Positions 1-5,508 of a stretch of 6,144 bases of DNA are shown piece by piece. Source of the DNA: an uncultured Archangium sp. (GTDB taxonomy: Bacteria > Myxococcota > Myxococcia > Myxococcales > Myxococcaceae); the NCBI GenBank assembly GCA_937875615.1, contig CALNBU010000932.1, positions 1 to 6,144 of the forward strand. The letters are read 5' to 3'. The notes below the pieces were generated by a model. That model had not been told where the DNA came from. It searched no databases and was given only the letters and a program-made list of their open reading frames with translations. The translations under genes and the position numbers were made by a program. Numbering within the stretch: the stretch's first letter is position 1; the number at the start of each line of letters is the position of its first letter.

Positions 1-1036
1 AGCCACGCGCGACCTGCTGCGCCCCTACGGCGTCTTCGCCGTCATCGCGCCCTTCAACTTCCCCATGGCGCTGTCGGCCGGCATGGCCGGCGCGGCGCTG
101 CTGGCAGGCAACGCGGTGGTGCTCAAGCCGAGCGACAGCGCGCCACACGCCGGCGAGGTGCTGCGCGAGGTGTTCGCTCTCGCGGGGCTCCCAGAGGACG
201 TCTTCCAGGTGGTGCACGGAGACGGCCGCGTGGGTGAGGCGCTCTCGAAGCAGCCCGTCGATGGCGTGGCCTTCACCGGAGGCAGCGCGGTCGGCCGGCA
301 ACTCCAACAGACGATGCTCTCGGGCCCCTGGCCGCGGCCGTGCCTGATGGAGCTGGGCGGGAAGAACGGCGCGCTGGTGACCGACTCCGCCGACCTCGAG
401 CTCGCGGTGGAGGGCTGCGTGCGCTCGGCCTTCGGCCTCTCGGGGCAGAAGTGCAGCGCGCTCTCCCGCATCTTCGTGGCCCGGGCCAGGCACGACGAGT
501 TCCTCGAGAAGCTGGTGCGCCGCACCGCCGCGCTGGAGGTGGGCGACCCGCTGCGACGGGAGGTCTTCACCGGCCCCGTCATCAACGCCCGGGCGGTGGC
601 GCGCTTCGAGGCCGCCGTGAAGTCGGCCCCGACGGTGCACCACGGAGGGCAGCGCCTCGGCGGGAACTTCGTGCAACCCACCGTCGTCTCCGCGCCGCGC
701 GGCCACGCGCTCACCCGCGAGGAGCTGTTTCTCCCCCTGGTCACCGTCGATTCGTTCTCGACCTTCGACGAAGCGCTGGAGCGGCTCAACGAGGTCGACT
801 TCGGGCTGACCGCCGGCGTCTTCGGCCGCGACGAGGGTGAGCTGTCGCGCTTCTTCGAAGAGGCGCAGGCCGGCGTGCTGTACGCCAACCGCAAGACCGG
901 CGCGACCACCGGCGCCTGGCCCGGCGTGCAGTCCTTCTGCGGCTGGAAGGCCTCCGGGTCCACCGGCCGCGGCGGCTGCGGCCCCTTCTACGTCTCTCAA
1001 TTCGCGCGTGAGCAATCGCACACGCGCATGTCCTGA
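1..1036 (+). CDS. NAD(P)-dependent aldehyde dehydrogenase, P5C-dehydrogenase-like (5' partial)
   Basis: This cytoplasmic enzyme oxidises an aldehyde or semialdehyde to the carboxylate with NAD(P)+. The gene is open from base 2 without a start, so the N-terminal part (roughly 150-180 residues by family length) lies upstream; 344 codons and a TGA at 1034-1036 are present. Visible family (PF00171) landmarks in order are: PFNFP at 50-64 with its Asn at 56-58; the Rossmann-type segment FTGGSAVGR; MELGGKN with the general-base Glu at 350-352; GQKCSA with the catalytic Cys at 452-454; EELFLP; and a C-terminal GWKASGSTG block. The GQKCS context and the C-terminal block resemble enzymes annotated as glutamate-semialdehyde/1-pyrroline-5-carboxylate dehydrogenases. 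That name is often given loosely, so the substrate is uncertain. The next gene is an aminotransferase, which suggests a semialdehyde substrate made by transamination. The loop around residues VKSAPTVHHGGQRLGG looks shorter than usual. The family assignment is secure. Confidence 0.93.
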   Translation, partial: ATRDLLRPYGVFAVIAPFNFPMALSAGMAGAALLAGNAVVLKPSDSAPHAGEVLREVFALAGLPEDVFQVVHGDGRVGEALSKQPVDGVAFTGGSAVGRQLQQTMLSGPWPRPCLMELGGKNGALVTDSADLELAVEGCVRSAFGLSGQKCSALSRIFVARARHDEFLEKLVRRTAALEVGDPLRREVFTGPVINARAVARFEAAVKSAPTVHHGGQRLGGNFVQPTVVSAPRGHALTREELFLPLVTVDSFSTFDEALERLNEVDFGLTAGVFGRDEGELSRFFEEAQAGVLYANRKTGATTGAWPGVQSFCGWKASGSTGRGGCGPFYVSQFAREQSHTRMS

Positions 1037-1043
1037 AAGGAAG
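1037..1043 (+). promoter_or_regulatory. Shine-Dalgarno of the aminotransferase gene
   Basis: AAGGAAG lies directly after the dehydrogenase stop codon and ends 2 bp before the ATG at 1046. It is purine-rich and supports that ATG. The 9-bp gap leaves no room for a promoter or terminator, so the two genes should be co-transcribed. Confidence 0.6.
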
Positions 1044-1045
1044 CC

Positions 1046-2342
1046 ATGCAACCCCACATCACGACTCCGCTCCCCGGCCCGAAGGCCACGGCCATCATCG
1101 CGCGCGACGCGCGCGTCACCTCACCCAGCTACATCAAGGAGTACCCGCTGGTCGTCGAGCGCGGCTTCGGCCCCTGGGTGGAGGACGTCGACGGCAACCG
1201 CTTCCTCGACTTCATGGCGGGCATCGCGGTCGCCTCCACCGGCCACGCGCACCCGGCGGTGGTGAAGGCCATTCAAGACGCGGCGACGAAGTTCCTGCAC
1301 ATCTGCGCCACCGACTTCTATTACGAGTCGTTCGCCGCGACGTGCGAGCGCCTGGCGGTGGCGGTGCCCGGCATGGGTCCGGCGCGGGTGTTCCTCTCCA
1401 ACTCCGGCACCGAGGCCGTCGACGGCGCGCTCAAGCTGGTGCGCGCGCACACCCGCCGGCCGCACGTCATCGCCTTCCGCGGCGCCTTCCACGGCCGCAC
1501 CTATGGCGCCATCTCGCTCAACCAGTCGAAGGCCGGACAGCGCGCCTTCTTCGGCCCGCTGGTGCCGGGCGTCACCCACGTGCCCTACCCCACGCCGAGC
1601 CAGCCAGACGCCGCGCGCTTCATCGAAGAGGAGCTCTTCGCCAGCGCCCTCGACCCCCGCGAGGTGGCGGCGCTCTTCATCGAGCCGGTGCTGGGCGAAG
1701 GTGGCTACGTGGTGCCGCCCGCGGAGTCGTTGCAGGCGCTGCGCGCGCTGTGCGACCGGCACGGCATCCTCCTGGTGTTCGACGAGGTGCAGTCAGGCAT
1801 CGGCCGCACCGGCCACCTCTTCGCGGCACAACACTTCGGCGTGGTGCCCGACGTCATCTGCTCCGCCAAGGGCCTCGCGTCGGGCATGCCGCTGGGCGCG
1901 ATCATCGCCAAGGAGTCGGTGATGACCTGGGCGCTCGACCTACGGCGGCAACCCGGTGTGCTGCGCGGCGGCGCTGGCCACCCTCGACGTCATCGAGCCC
2001 CTGCTCCCGCAGATTCGCGACCACGGCGCCTTCATGCAGTCGCAGCTCCAGCAGCTGCGGACGCGGCACCCGGTCATCGCCGACGTGCGCGGCGTGGGGT
2101 TGATGATCGGCGCCGAGTTCCTGGTGCCCGGCACCACGACGCCCGCCGCCGAGTACGTCGCCGCGCTGGAGCAGCTCGCGTTCCGCCACGGGCTGCTGCT
2201 GCTCTCCTGCGGCCGCTCCACCATCCGCTTCGCGCCGCCGCTGGTCATCTCCCGCGACGAGATCTCCGCGGGGCTGGCGGTGCTCGACACCTGCCTCACC
2301 CAGCTCGACGAAACCTTCGGCTTCGCCGCGGAGCGCGCATGA
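1046..2342 (+). pseudogene. Class III omega-aminotransferase, disrupted by a frameshift near 1933-1937
   Basis: This is a fold-type I PLP enzyme (PF00202) of the acetylornithine/ornithine/4-aminobutyrate aminotransferase group, which moves a terminal amino group to a 2-oxo acid. Codons 1-296 are normal: GPWVEDVDGN and GHAHP near the N-terminus, the phosphate-binding NSGTEA at residues 119-124, FHGRTYG, FDEVQSG with PLP-ring Asp246, and SAKG with Schiff-base Lys275 (codon 1868-1870). After MTWA (ending 1933) this frame turns to nonsense. The correct protein resumes one frame over at 1935 as STYGGNP, followed by CAAALATLDVIE, and continues to the TGA at 2340-2342. Family members have about five residues (PG-x-H-x) between W-x and S-T; these are absent. 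A 14-bp deletion would explain both the gap and the shift, and restoring it gives exactly 437 codons (436 aa), normal for the family. The start ATG has a good ribosome site. It is either a pseudogene or an assembly error. Ornithine, lysine, 5-aminovalerate or GABA are possible amino donors; related enzymes also include racemases. Confidence 0.88.
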
Positions 2343-2740
2343 AGCTCGAGGCCGGCAGCGTCACCCAGGTGAAGATGTTCGAGATGGTCTTCCCCGGGCA
2401 GACCAACCACTACGGCACCTTGTTCGGCGGCGAGGGGCTGGCGCTGATGGACAAGGCCGCCTTCATGGTCGCCTCCCGCTACTCGCGACGCACCGTCGTC
2501 ACCGCCAGCACCGAGCGCATCGACTTCCACGTGCCGGTGCGGGCGGGCCAGTTGGTGGAGCTGACGGCGACGGTGCTGTCGGTGGGCCGCACCTCGATGG
2601 TGGTGGAGGTGGAGCTGGTGGCGGAGGACCTCCTCACCGGCGACCGGCAGCTCGGCACCCGGGGGCGCTTCGTGATGGTGGCCCTCGACGCCCACGGCAA
2701 GCCCAGCACGGTACCGCCGCTCAAGGCGGAGGCCGCGTGA
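2339..2740 (+). CDS. Acyl-CoA thioesterase, hotdog fold (YciA/ACOT type)
   Basis: This is a 133-residue single-hotdog protein (PF03061) that would hydrolyse acyl-CoA thioesters in the cytoplasm, normally as an oligomer. The family core is clear: TNHYGTLFGGEGLALMDKAA at residues 22-41, with Asn23 and Asp38 at the positions used for catalysis in YciA/ACOT enzymes, followed by a VTASTERIDFHVPVRAGQ strand-turn region and a late GRFVMVALD strand. Length is normal for the family. The ATG at 2339 overlaps the aminotransferase TGA (ATGA), with GCGGAG just upstream, pointing to translational coupling. The gene lies between an aminotransferase and a CoA-transferase, so it probably acts on an acyl-CoA of the same pathway or relieves CoA trapping. 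A hotdog aminoacyl-CoA ammonia-lyase (Kal type), known from lysine fermentation clusters, is a less likely alternative, because the sequence looks like the ordinary thioesterase branch. Because of the upstream frameshift, this frame is continuous with that of the aminotransferase N-terminal part. Confidence 0.88.
   Translation: MKLEAGSVTQVKMFEMVFPGQTNHYGTLFGGEGLALMDKAAFMVASRYSRRTVVTASTERIDFHVPVRAGQLVELTATVLSVGRTSMVVEVELVAEDLLTGDRQLGTRGRFVMVALDAHGKPSTVPPLKAEAA
2728..2732 (+). promoter_or_regulatory. Shine-Dalgarno fixing the GTG start of CoA-transferase subunit A
   Basis: GGAGG sits 4 bp before the GTG at 2737-2739, inside the end of the thioesterase gene. The GTG overlaps the thioesterase TGA (GTGA). 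This strong site and the SKVVSMREAI N-terminus, which resembles known GctA proteins, support the GTG over later starts. Confidence 0.65.
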
Positions 2741-3639
2741 GCAAGGTCGTCTCCATGCGCGAGGCCATCGCGGAGCTGGTGCACGACGGCGACAGCGTGT
2801 GCCTCGACGGCTTCACCCACCTCATCTGCTTCGCCGCGGGACATGAGCTCATCCGGCAGAAGAAGCGGCGCCTGACCGCGATCAGGCTGACGCCCGACCT
2901 CGTCTTCGACCAGCTCATCGCCGCCGGGTGCGTCGAGCGGCTCGTCTTCAGCTGGGGCGGCAACCCCGGCGTGGGCAGCCTGCACGCCTTCCGCCGCGCG
3001 GTGGAGCGCGACCGCTCGCTCACGCTGGAGGAGTACTCCCACTTCGGGTTGCTGGCGCGCTTCCTCGCCGGGAGCTCGGGGCTGCCCTTCTGGCCGCTGA
3101 AGAACTTCGGCGGCACCTCGCTCCCGGAGGTCAACCCCGCCCTGCGCAGCGTGGTCTGCCCGTACACCGGAGAGGCGCTGGCCACCGTGCCGGCCATCAA
3201 CCCCGACGTGGCCATCGTGCATTGCCAGCGCGCCGATGAAGAAGGAAACGCGCAGGCCTGGGGCCTCTACGGCGCCCAGAAGGAGGTGGCCTTCGCCTCG
3301 AAGCGCGTGGTGGTGGTGACCGAGGAACTGGTGTCGACCGACGTCATCCGCGCCGACCCCAATCGAACGCTGGTGCCGGGCTTCATCGTCAGCCGGGTGG
3401 TGCACGAGCCCTGGGGCTGTCACCCCAGCTACGTGCAGGGTCACTACGACCGCGACAACGACTTCTACGTCGCGTGGGAGGACGTCTCGCGCGACGAGGC
3501 GAGGCTGGCGCGGTGGCTCGACGAGTGGGTGTACGGCGTGCCGGATCGCGCCGGCTACCTCCAGAAGCTGGGCGCCGCACGGCAGGCGCAGCTCACGGCG
3601 AAGCCGCGGCGCTCGGCGGGGGTCGACTATGGGTTCTGA
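2737..3639 (+). CDS. CoA-transferase subunit A (glutaconate CoA-transferase GctA-like)
   Basis: This is the alpha subunit of a class I CoA-transferase (PF01144), 300 residues, close to the roughly 320 of Acidaminococcus GctA. The pair moves CoA between carboxylates, for example from acetyl-CoA to a dicarboxylate. The similarity to GctA as I recall it runs along the whole chain: the SKV-x-(S/T)-x-(R/K)-(E/D)AIA-x-x-VH-x-GD start, a GFTH loop near residue 26, GLPF-W-P near the middle, VP-x-(I/P)-x-PDVAIVHCQ, the VTEE-LVS strand, the RADP-N-x-x-x-VPG segment, CHPSY, and the final W-D-E-W-V-x-x-V-x-D-x-x-x-YL-x-KLGA helix. The catalytic glutamate is expected on the other subunit. The gene overlaps the thioesterase by 4 bp and subunit B by 11 bp, so the two subunits should be made in step. 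The real substrate is unknown; glutaconate, glutarate and other acids are possible. Related proteins also include ring-opening hydrolases (IpdA) and the myxobacterial decarboxylase subunit AibA. Confidence 0.9.
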   Translation: MSKVVSMREAIAELVHDGDSVCLDGFTHLICFAAGHELIRQKKRRLTAIRLTPDLVFDQLIAAGCVERLVFSWGGNPGVGSLHAFRRAVERDRSLTLEEYSHFGLLARFLAGSSGLPFWPLKNFGGTSLPEVNPALRSVVCPYTGEALATVPAINPDVAIVHCQRADEEGNAQAWGLYGAQKEVAFASKRVVVVTEELVSTDVIRADPNRTLVPGFIVSRVVHEPWGCHPSYVQGHYDRDNDFYVAWEDVSRDEARLARWLDEWVYGVPDRAGYLQKLGAARQAQLTAKPRRSAGVDYGF

Positions 3640-4375
3640 GCAGATGGTGTACCGGGCGGCCCGGGAGCTGCGCGACGGCGACGTGGTCTTCGTGGGCATC
3701 GGGCTCCCCAACCTCGCCTGCAACCTGGCGCGCGCCACCCACGCGCCGTCGCTGTGCCTCATCTACGAGTCGGGCGCGGTGGGGGCGGTCCCGCAGCGCC
3801 TGCCCGTCTCCATCGGAGACCCGGCGCTGGTGACCGACTCCCTGGCCGTCGTCTCGCAGGCGGACATCTTCCAGTGCTACCTCCAGCGCGGCCTCATCGG
3901 GGTGGGCTTCCTCGGCGGCGCGCAGGTGGACCGCTTCGGCAACCTCAACACCACCGTGGTGGGCGACTGGGCCGCGCCGAAGATCCGCCTGCCGGGCAGC
4001 GGCGGCGCCTGTGAGATCGCGGTGCACGCGCAGCGGCTGCTGCTCATCATGCGCATGTCGAAGCGCGCCTTCGTCGAGACCTGCGACTTCGTCACCAGCC
4101 CCGGGCACCGCGCCGCCAACGGCAAGACCCGCCGCGAGCTGGGCCTACCGGGCGGAGGGCCGACCCGGCTCATCACCGACCTCGGCGTCTTCGACTTCGA
4201 CGCCACCGGCGAGGCGGTGCTGACGGAGCTCGCCCAGGGCGTCACCGTGGAGCAGGTGCAGGCCGCGTGCGGCTGGACGGTGCGCTGCGCCGCGCAGCTC
4301 GAGCCCATGCCCACCGTCGACGAGGCGGTGGCGGCCCGCCTGCGCGCCCTCGACCCACAGCGCCTCTACCTGTGA
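3629..4375 (+). CDS. CoA-transferase subunit B (glutaconate CoA-transferase GctB-like)
   Basis: This is the beta subunit of the class I CoA-transferase, 248 residues against about 266 for Acidaminococcus GctB. In this family a glutamate of the beta subunit forms the acyl-anhydride and glutamyl-CoA intermediates. Here LIYESGAVG places that residue at Glu47 (codon 3767-3769), matching the ESG of GctB Glu54, so true transferase activity is expected. Further matches are VGIGLPNLA at 22-30, PVSIGDPALV, FLGGAQVDRFGNLNTT, the glycine loop PGSGGACEIA, DFVTSPGH and PTRLITDLGVFDFD. Glu47 matters because relatives such as AibB and IpdB, in which this glutamate is not kept, do other chemistry. The ATG at 3629 lies inside the end of subunit A, with a G-rich stretch (GGCGGGGG) just upstream. 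This is the last gene of the operon; its TGA faces the minus-strand lipoprotein stop across 6 bp, with no intrinsic terminator visible. The substrate is not determined. Confidence 0.9.
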   Translation: MGSEQMVYRAARELRDGDVVFVGIGLPNLACNLARATHAPSLCLIYESGAVGAVPQRLPVSIGDPALVTDSLAVVSQADIFQCYLQRGLIGVGFLGGAQVDRFGNLNTTVVGDWAAPKIRLPGSGGACEIAVHAQRLLLIMRMSKRAFVETCDFVTSPGHRAANGKTRRELGLPGGGPTRLITDLGVFDFDATGEAVLTELAQGVTVEQVQAACGWTVRCAAQLEPMPTVDEAVAARLRALDPQRLYL

Positions 4376-4381
4376 GGCCGC

Positions 4382-4576
4382 TCACTGCGGAGGCAGCAGC
4401 GCCGCCTCCAGCGCGCTCTCCGGCGGCAGCAGCTCTGCGGGCAACCCCTCGCCGGGCGGCAGCAGCTCCGCCTCGAGCGGCCCGGCGTCACGCACCTCGC
4501 CGGCGTCGGGCTGGGGGCTGGGCTGTGGGCACGCCGCGAAGAGGAGCAGCGCGGCGCCCATGACCTGAGCGCGCAT
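4382..4576 (-). CDS. Small lipoprotein with Pro/Ala/Leu-rich 11-residue repeats
   Basis: I recognise no family for this predicted 64-residue lipoprotein. The N-terminus MRAQVMGAALLLFAAC has one Arg, a hydrophobic core and a lipobox ending in Cys16, so the mature protein would be lipidated and tethered to a membrane. Next comes a flexible PQPSPQPDAGEVRDAG linker, then about 2.8 copies of L-x-A-x-LLPP-x-x-x to the end. The mature part is only 48 residues and has no catalytic look. The start chosen is the ATG at 4576-4574, which shares one base with the stop of the DUF1775 gene (TGATG), a typical reinitiation junction. An in-frame ATG at 4591 would add five residues and overlap that gene. A -3 Phe in the lipobox is less usual than Leu. 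The upstream partner is also exported, so the two may work together at the envelope. The gene could be over-called in this GC-rich DNA, but the signal sequence, lipobox and coupling argue for it. Confidence 0.68.
   Translation of the reverse strand: MRAQVMGAALLLFAACPQPSPQPDAGEVRDAGPLEAELLPPGEGLPAELLPPESALEAALLPPQ
4385..4477 (-). repeat. 33-bp (11-residue) coding tandem repeat, about 2.8 copies
   Basis: The C-terminal half of the small lipoprotein consists of three in-frame units: LEAELLPPGEG (4477-4445), LPAELLPPESA (4444-4412) and LEAALLPPQ (4411-4385, ending at the stop). On the plus strand the shared core GGCGGCAGCAGCTC occurs at 4422-4435 and 4455-4468, with a variant, GGAGGCAGCAGCGC, at 4389-4402. 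The spacing is exactly 33 bp each time. The period and the kept LLPP core are read directly from the sequence; a function is not. Confidence 0.8.
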
Positions 4577-5358
4577 CAGAACCGGACCCACAGGGTGTCG
4601 TTGGCGTGCAGCATCAGCTCGGTCTGGTCGGCCACGGCGAAGAAGCTCGCGTCACCGGCCGCCTGCGCCTGAATGCGGGTGGTGGTGGCCGGGTTGACGC
4701 TGAAGCCGCCCCGGGGGCCGCCCGGCGCCTGCAGCCAGACGATCTGCGCGTCGGAGAAGTACGCCGCGAGGAAGTCCTTCACCTCCTGCGCGCTGTGCAG
4801 CTCGTTGGCCGGGGTCATCAGGTAGCGGTTCCAACCCGGGGTGCGCGCCGGGACGATCTTCACCGCCGGCGACTCGTTGGTGGCGGGCGTGCCGTAGTTG
4901 GCCCAGTCCACCACCAGCTCTTCGCCGCCCTCCGGGTGCCGACAGAACTGCTTCACGTTGAAGCGCGCCGTGGTGAAGGGCGCGTTGGGCGCGGTGCTGC
5001 GCACGGCCACCCGGTGCACCTGGTCGTCCGCCGACGAATCGAAGGCAGTCCCCTTCTCCCAGGTGATGGCCGTCACCATCCCGTTCTCGTCCTTGGTCAG
5101 CGTCGGCTTGCCGAACACCCCGTCGAGAATGGGCCGCGCGCCGAGGAAGCCGGCGGGGATGACGACCTCCACCTTCCAGGTGTCCGCGGCCGAGGTGGTG
5201 CCGCTGCTGGTGGTGTAGGTGCACCCGTGCGGCACCGACAGCACCAACTCGTAGTTGCGACCCGCCACCGCGTACGGCGTCTGGGTGTTGACGATGCCCA
5301 CATGCGCGAACGCCGCCGAAGCGACGCAGCACACCATCAGACTCAGGAGCTTGTTCAT
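4576..5358 (-). CDS. Exported YcnI-like DUF1775 protein with C-terminal extension
   Basis: This 260-residue exported protein has an N-terminal YcnI/DUF1775 domain (PF07987). Members studied in Bacillus bind Cu(II) through the mature N-terminal histidine, and the family is often linked to copper handling. The signal peptide is MNKLLSLMVCCVASAAFA with cleavage after AFA, leaving His19 (HVGIVNTQTP) as the new N-terminus. The domain continues with YELVLSVPHGC, W-K-V-E-V-V-IPAGF, AITWEKG and ELVVDWANYG near residue 155. Cys46 and Cys139 could form a disulfide. Beyond about residue 170 there is an extension of roughly 90 residues (NRYLMTPANELHSAQEVKDF onward) that I do not recognise. It contains a PGGPRGG turn and ends in hydrophobic beta-like sequence. 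An excellent AGGAGGG lies 5 bp before the ATG. The gene heads a two-gene unit with the small lipoprotein and diverges from amt. No copC, copD or copper regulator is in the window, so a copper role is inferred from family only. Confidence 0.85.
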   Translation of the reverse strand: MNKLLSLMVCCVASAAFAHVGIVNTQTPYAVAGRNYELVLSVPHGCTYTTSSGTTSAADTWKVEVVIPAGFLGARPILDGVFGKPTLTKDENGMVTAITWEKGTAFDSSADDQVHRVAVRSTAPNAPFTTARFNVKQFCRHPEGGEELVVDWANYGTPATNESPAVKIVPARTPGWNRYLMTPANELHSAQEVKDFLAAYFSDAQIVWLQAPGGPRGGFSVNPATTTRIQAQAAGDASFFAVADQTELMLHANDTLWVRF

Positions 5359-5363
5359 GCCGG

Positions 5364-5370
5364 CCCTCCT
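5364..5370 (-). promoter_or_regulatory. Shine-Dalgarno of the DUF1775 gene
   Basis: Read on the minus strand, AGGAGGG ends 5 bp before the ATG at 5358-5356. It is the strongest ribosome site in the window and fixes the start of the signal peptide. Confidence 0.75.
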
Positions 5371-5393
5371 ACCGTCCGCGCTCCGCTCCCGGA

Positions 5394-5477
5394 ATGAGAC
5401 ACGTTGCCGCAGCCAACGACCAACAGCCGGTCAAAATCACAACATTTGAATTTGATTCATTGAAAATTATGTCTCAT
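5394..5477. repeat. Spaced 8-bp inverted repeat ATGAGACA / TGTCTCAT
   Basis: ATGAGACA at 5394-5401 is matched by its exact reverse complement TGTCTCAT at 5470-5477, 68 bp away, both within the divergent intergenic region. It could mark two copies of a regulator half-site in opposite orientation. An 8-bp match in 150 bp is not strong by itself. Confidence 0.3.
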
Positions 5478-5492
5478 CGATGCGATTTTAAT

Positions 5493-5508
5493 ATTCGTGA
5501 CCACGAAT
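5493..5508. promoter_or_regulatory. 16-bp palindrome at the amt start, candidate operator
   Basis: ATTCGTG (5493-5499) and CACGAAT (5502-5508) are exact reverse complements around a 2-bp centre AC. The dyad ends 3 bp before the GTG used as the amt start and overlaps the TAATAT at 5489-5494. A 2-nt loop is too small for a good RNA hairpin, so a dimeric DNA-binding regulator is the more natural reading. A repressor there would block transcription start or ribosome access. The symmetry is seen directly; the operator role is inference. Confidence 0.45.

Noticed and set aside
1121..1762. Minus-strand open frame opposite the aminotransferase, and similar frames at 25-963 and 1940-2695
   Set aside because: Low-complexity Arg/Ala/Gly/Ser-rich products lie opposite well-supported coding sequence, with no motifs or good ribosome sites.
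1922..1940. Programmed +1 ribosomal frameshift in the aminotransferase
   Set aside because: A +1 shift would join the frames but still leave out about five conserved residues before STYGGNP, and I see no slippery sequence with a stop codon at the shift site. Deletion or assembly error explains more.
2479..3762. Very long minus-strand open frame (427 codons) opposite the thioesterase and CoA-transferase subunit A
   Set aside because: It is antisense to two genes with clear family motifs, has a His/Arg/Ala/Glu-rich composition typical of shadow frames in GC-rich DNA, and shows no recognisable domain.
2737..4375. Identification of the CoA-transferase pair as AibAB (isovaleryl-CoA side pathway of myxobacteria)
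   Set aside because: Glu47 of the B subunit is kept, the neighbours do not include the expected dehydratase/dehydrogenase partners, and full-length resemblance is to GctAB.
4389..4409. GGAGGC / GCCTCC hairpin (9-nt loop) as a terminator for the CoA-transferase operon
   Set aside because: There is no T tract after it, and the symmetry comes from the codons of the lipoprotein repeat.
4606..5397. Plus-strand open frame of 263 codons across the DUF1775 gene
   Set aside because: The minus-strand gene has a signal peptide, family motifs and a strong ribosome site; the plus frame is an Arg/His/Val/Gly-rich shadow.
5391..5410. sigma-54-like promoter around GAGACACGTTGCC upstream of amt
   Set aside because: The GG and GC dinucleotides are not 10 bp apart and the TGGCAC element is missing.
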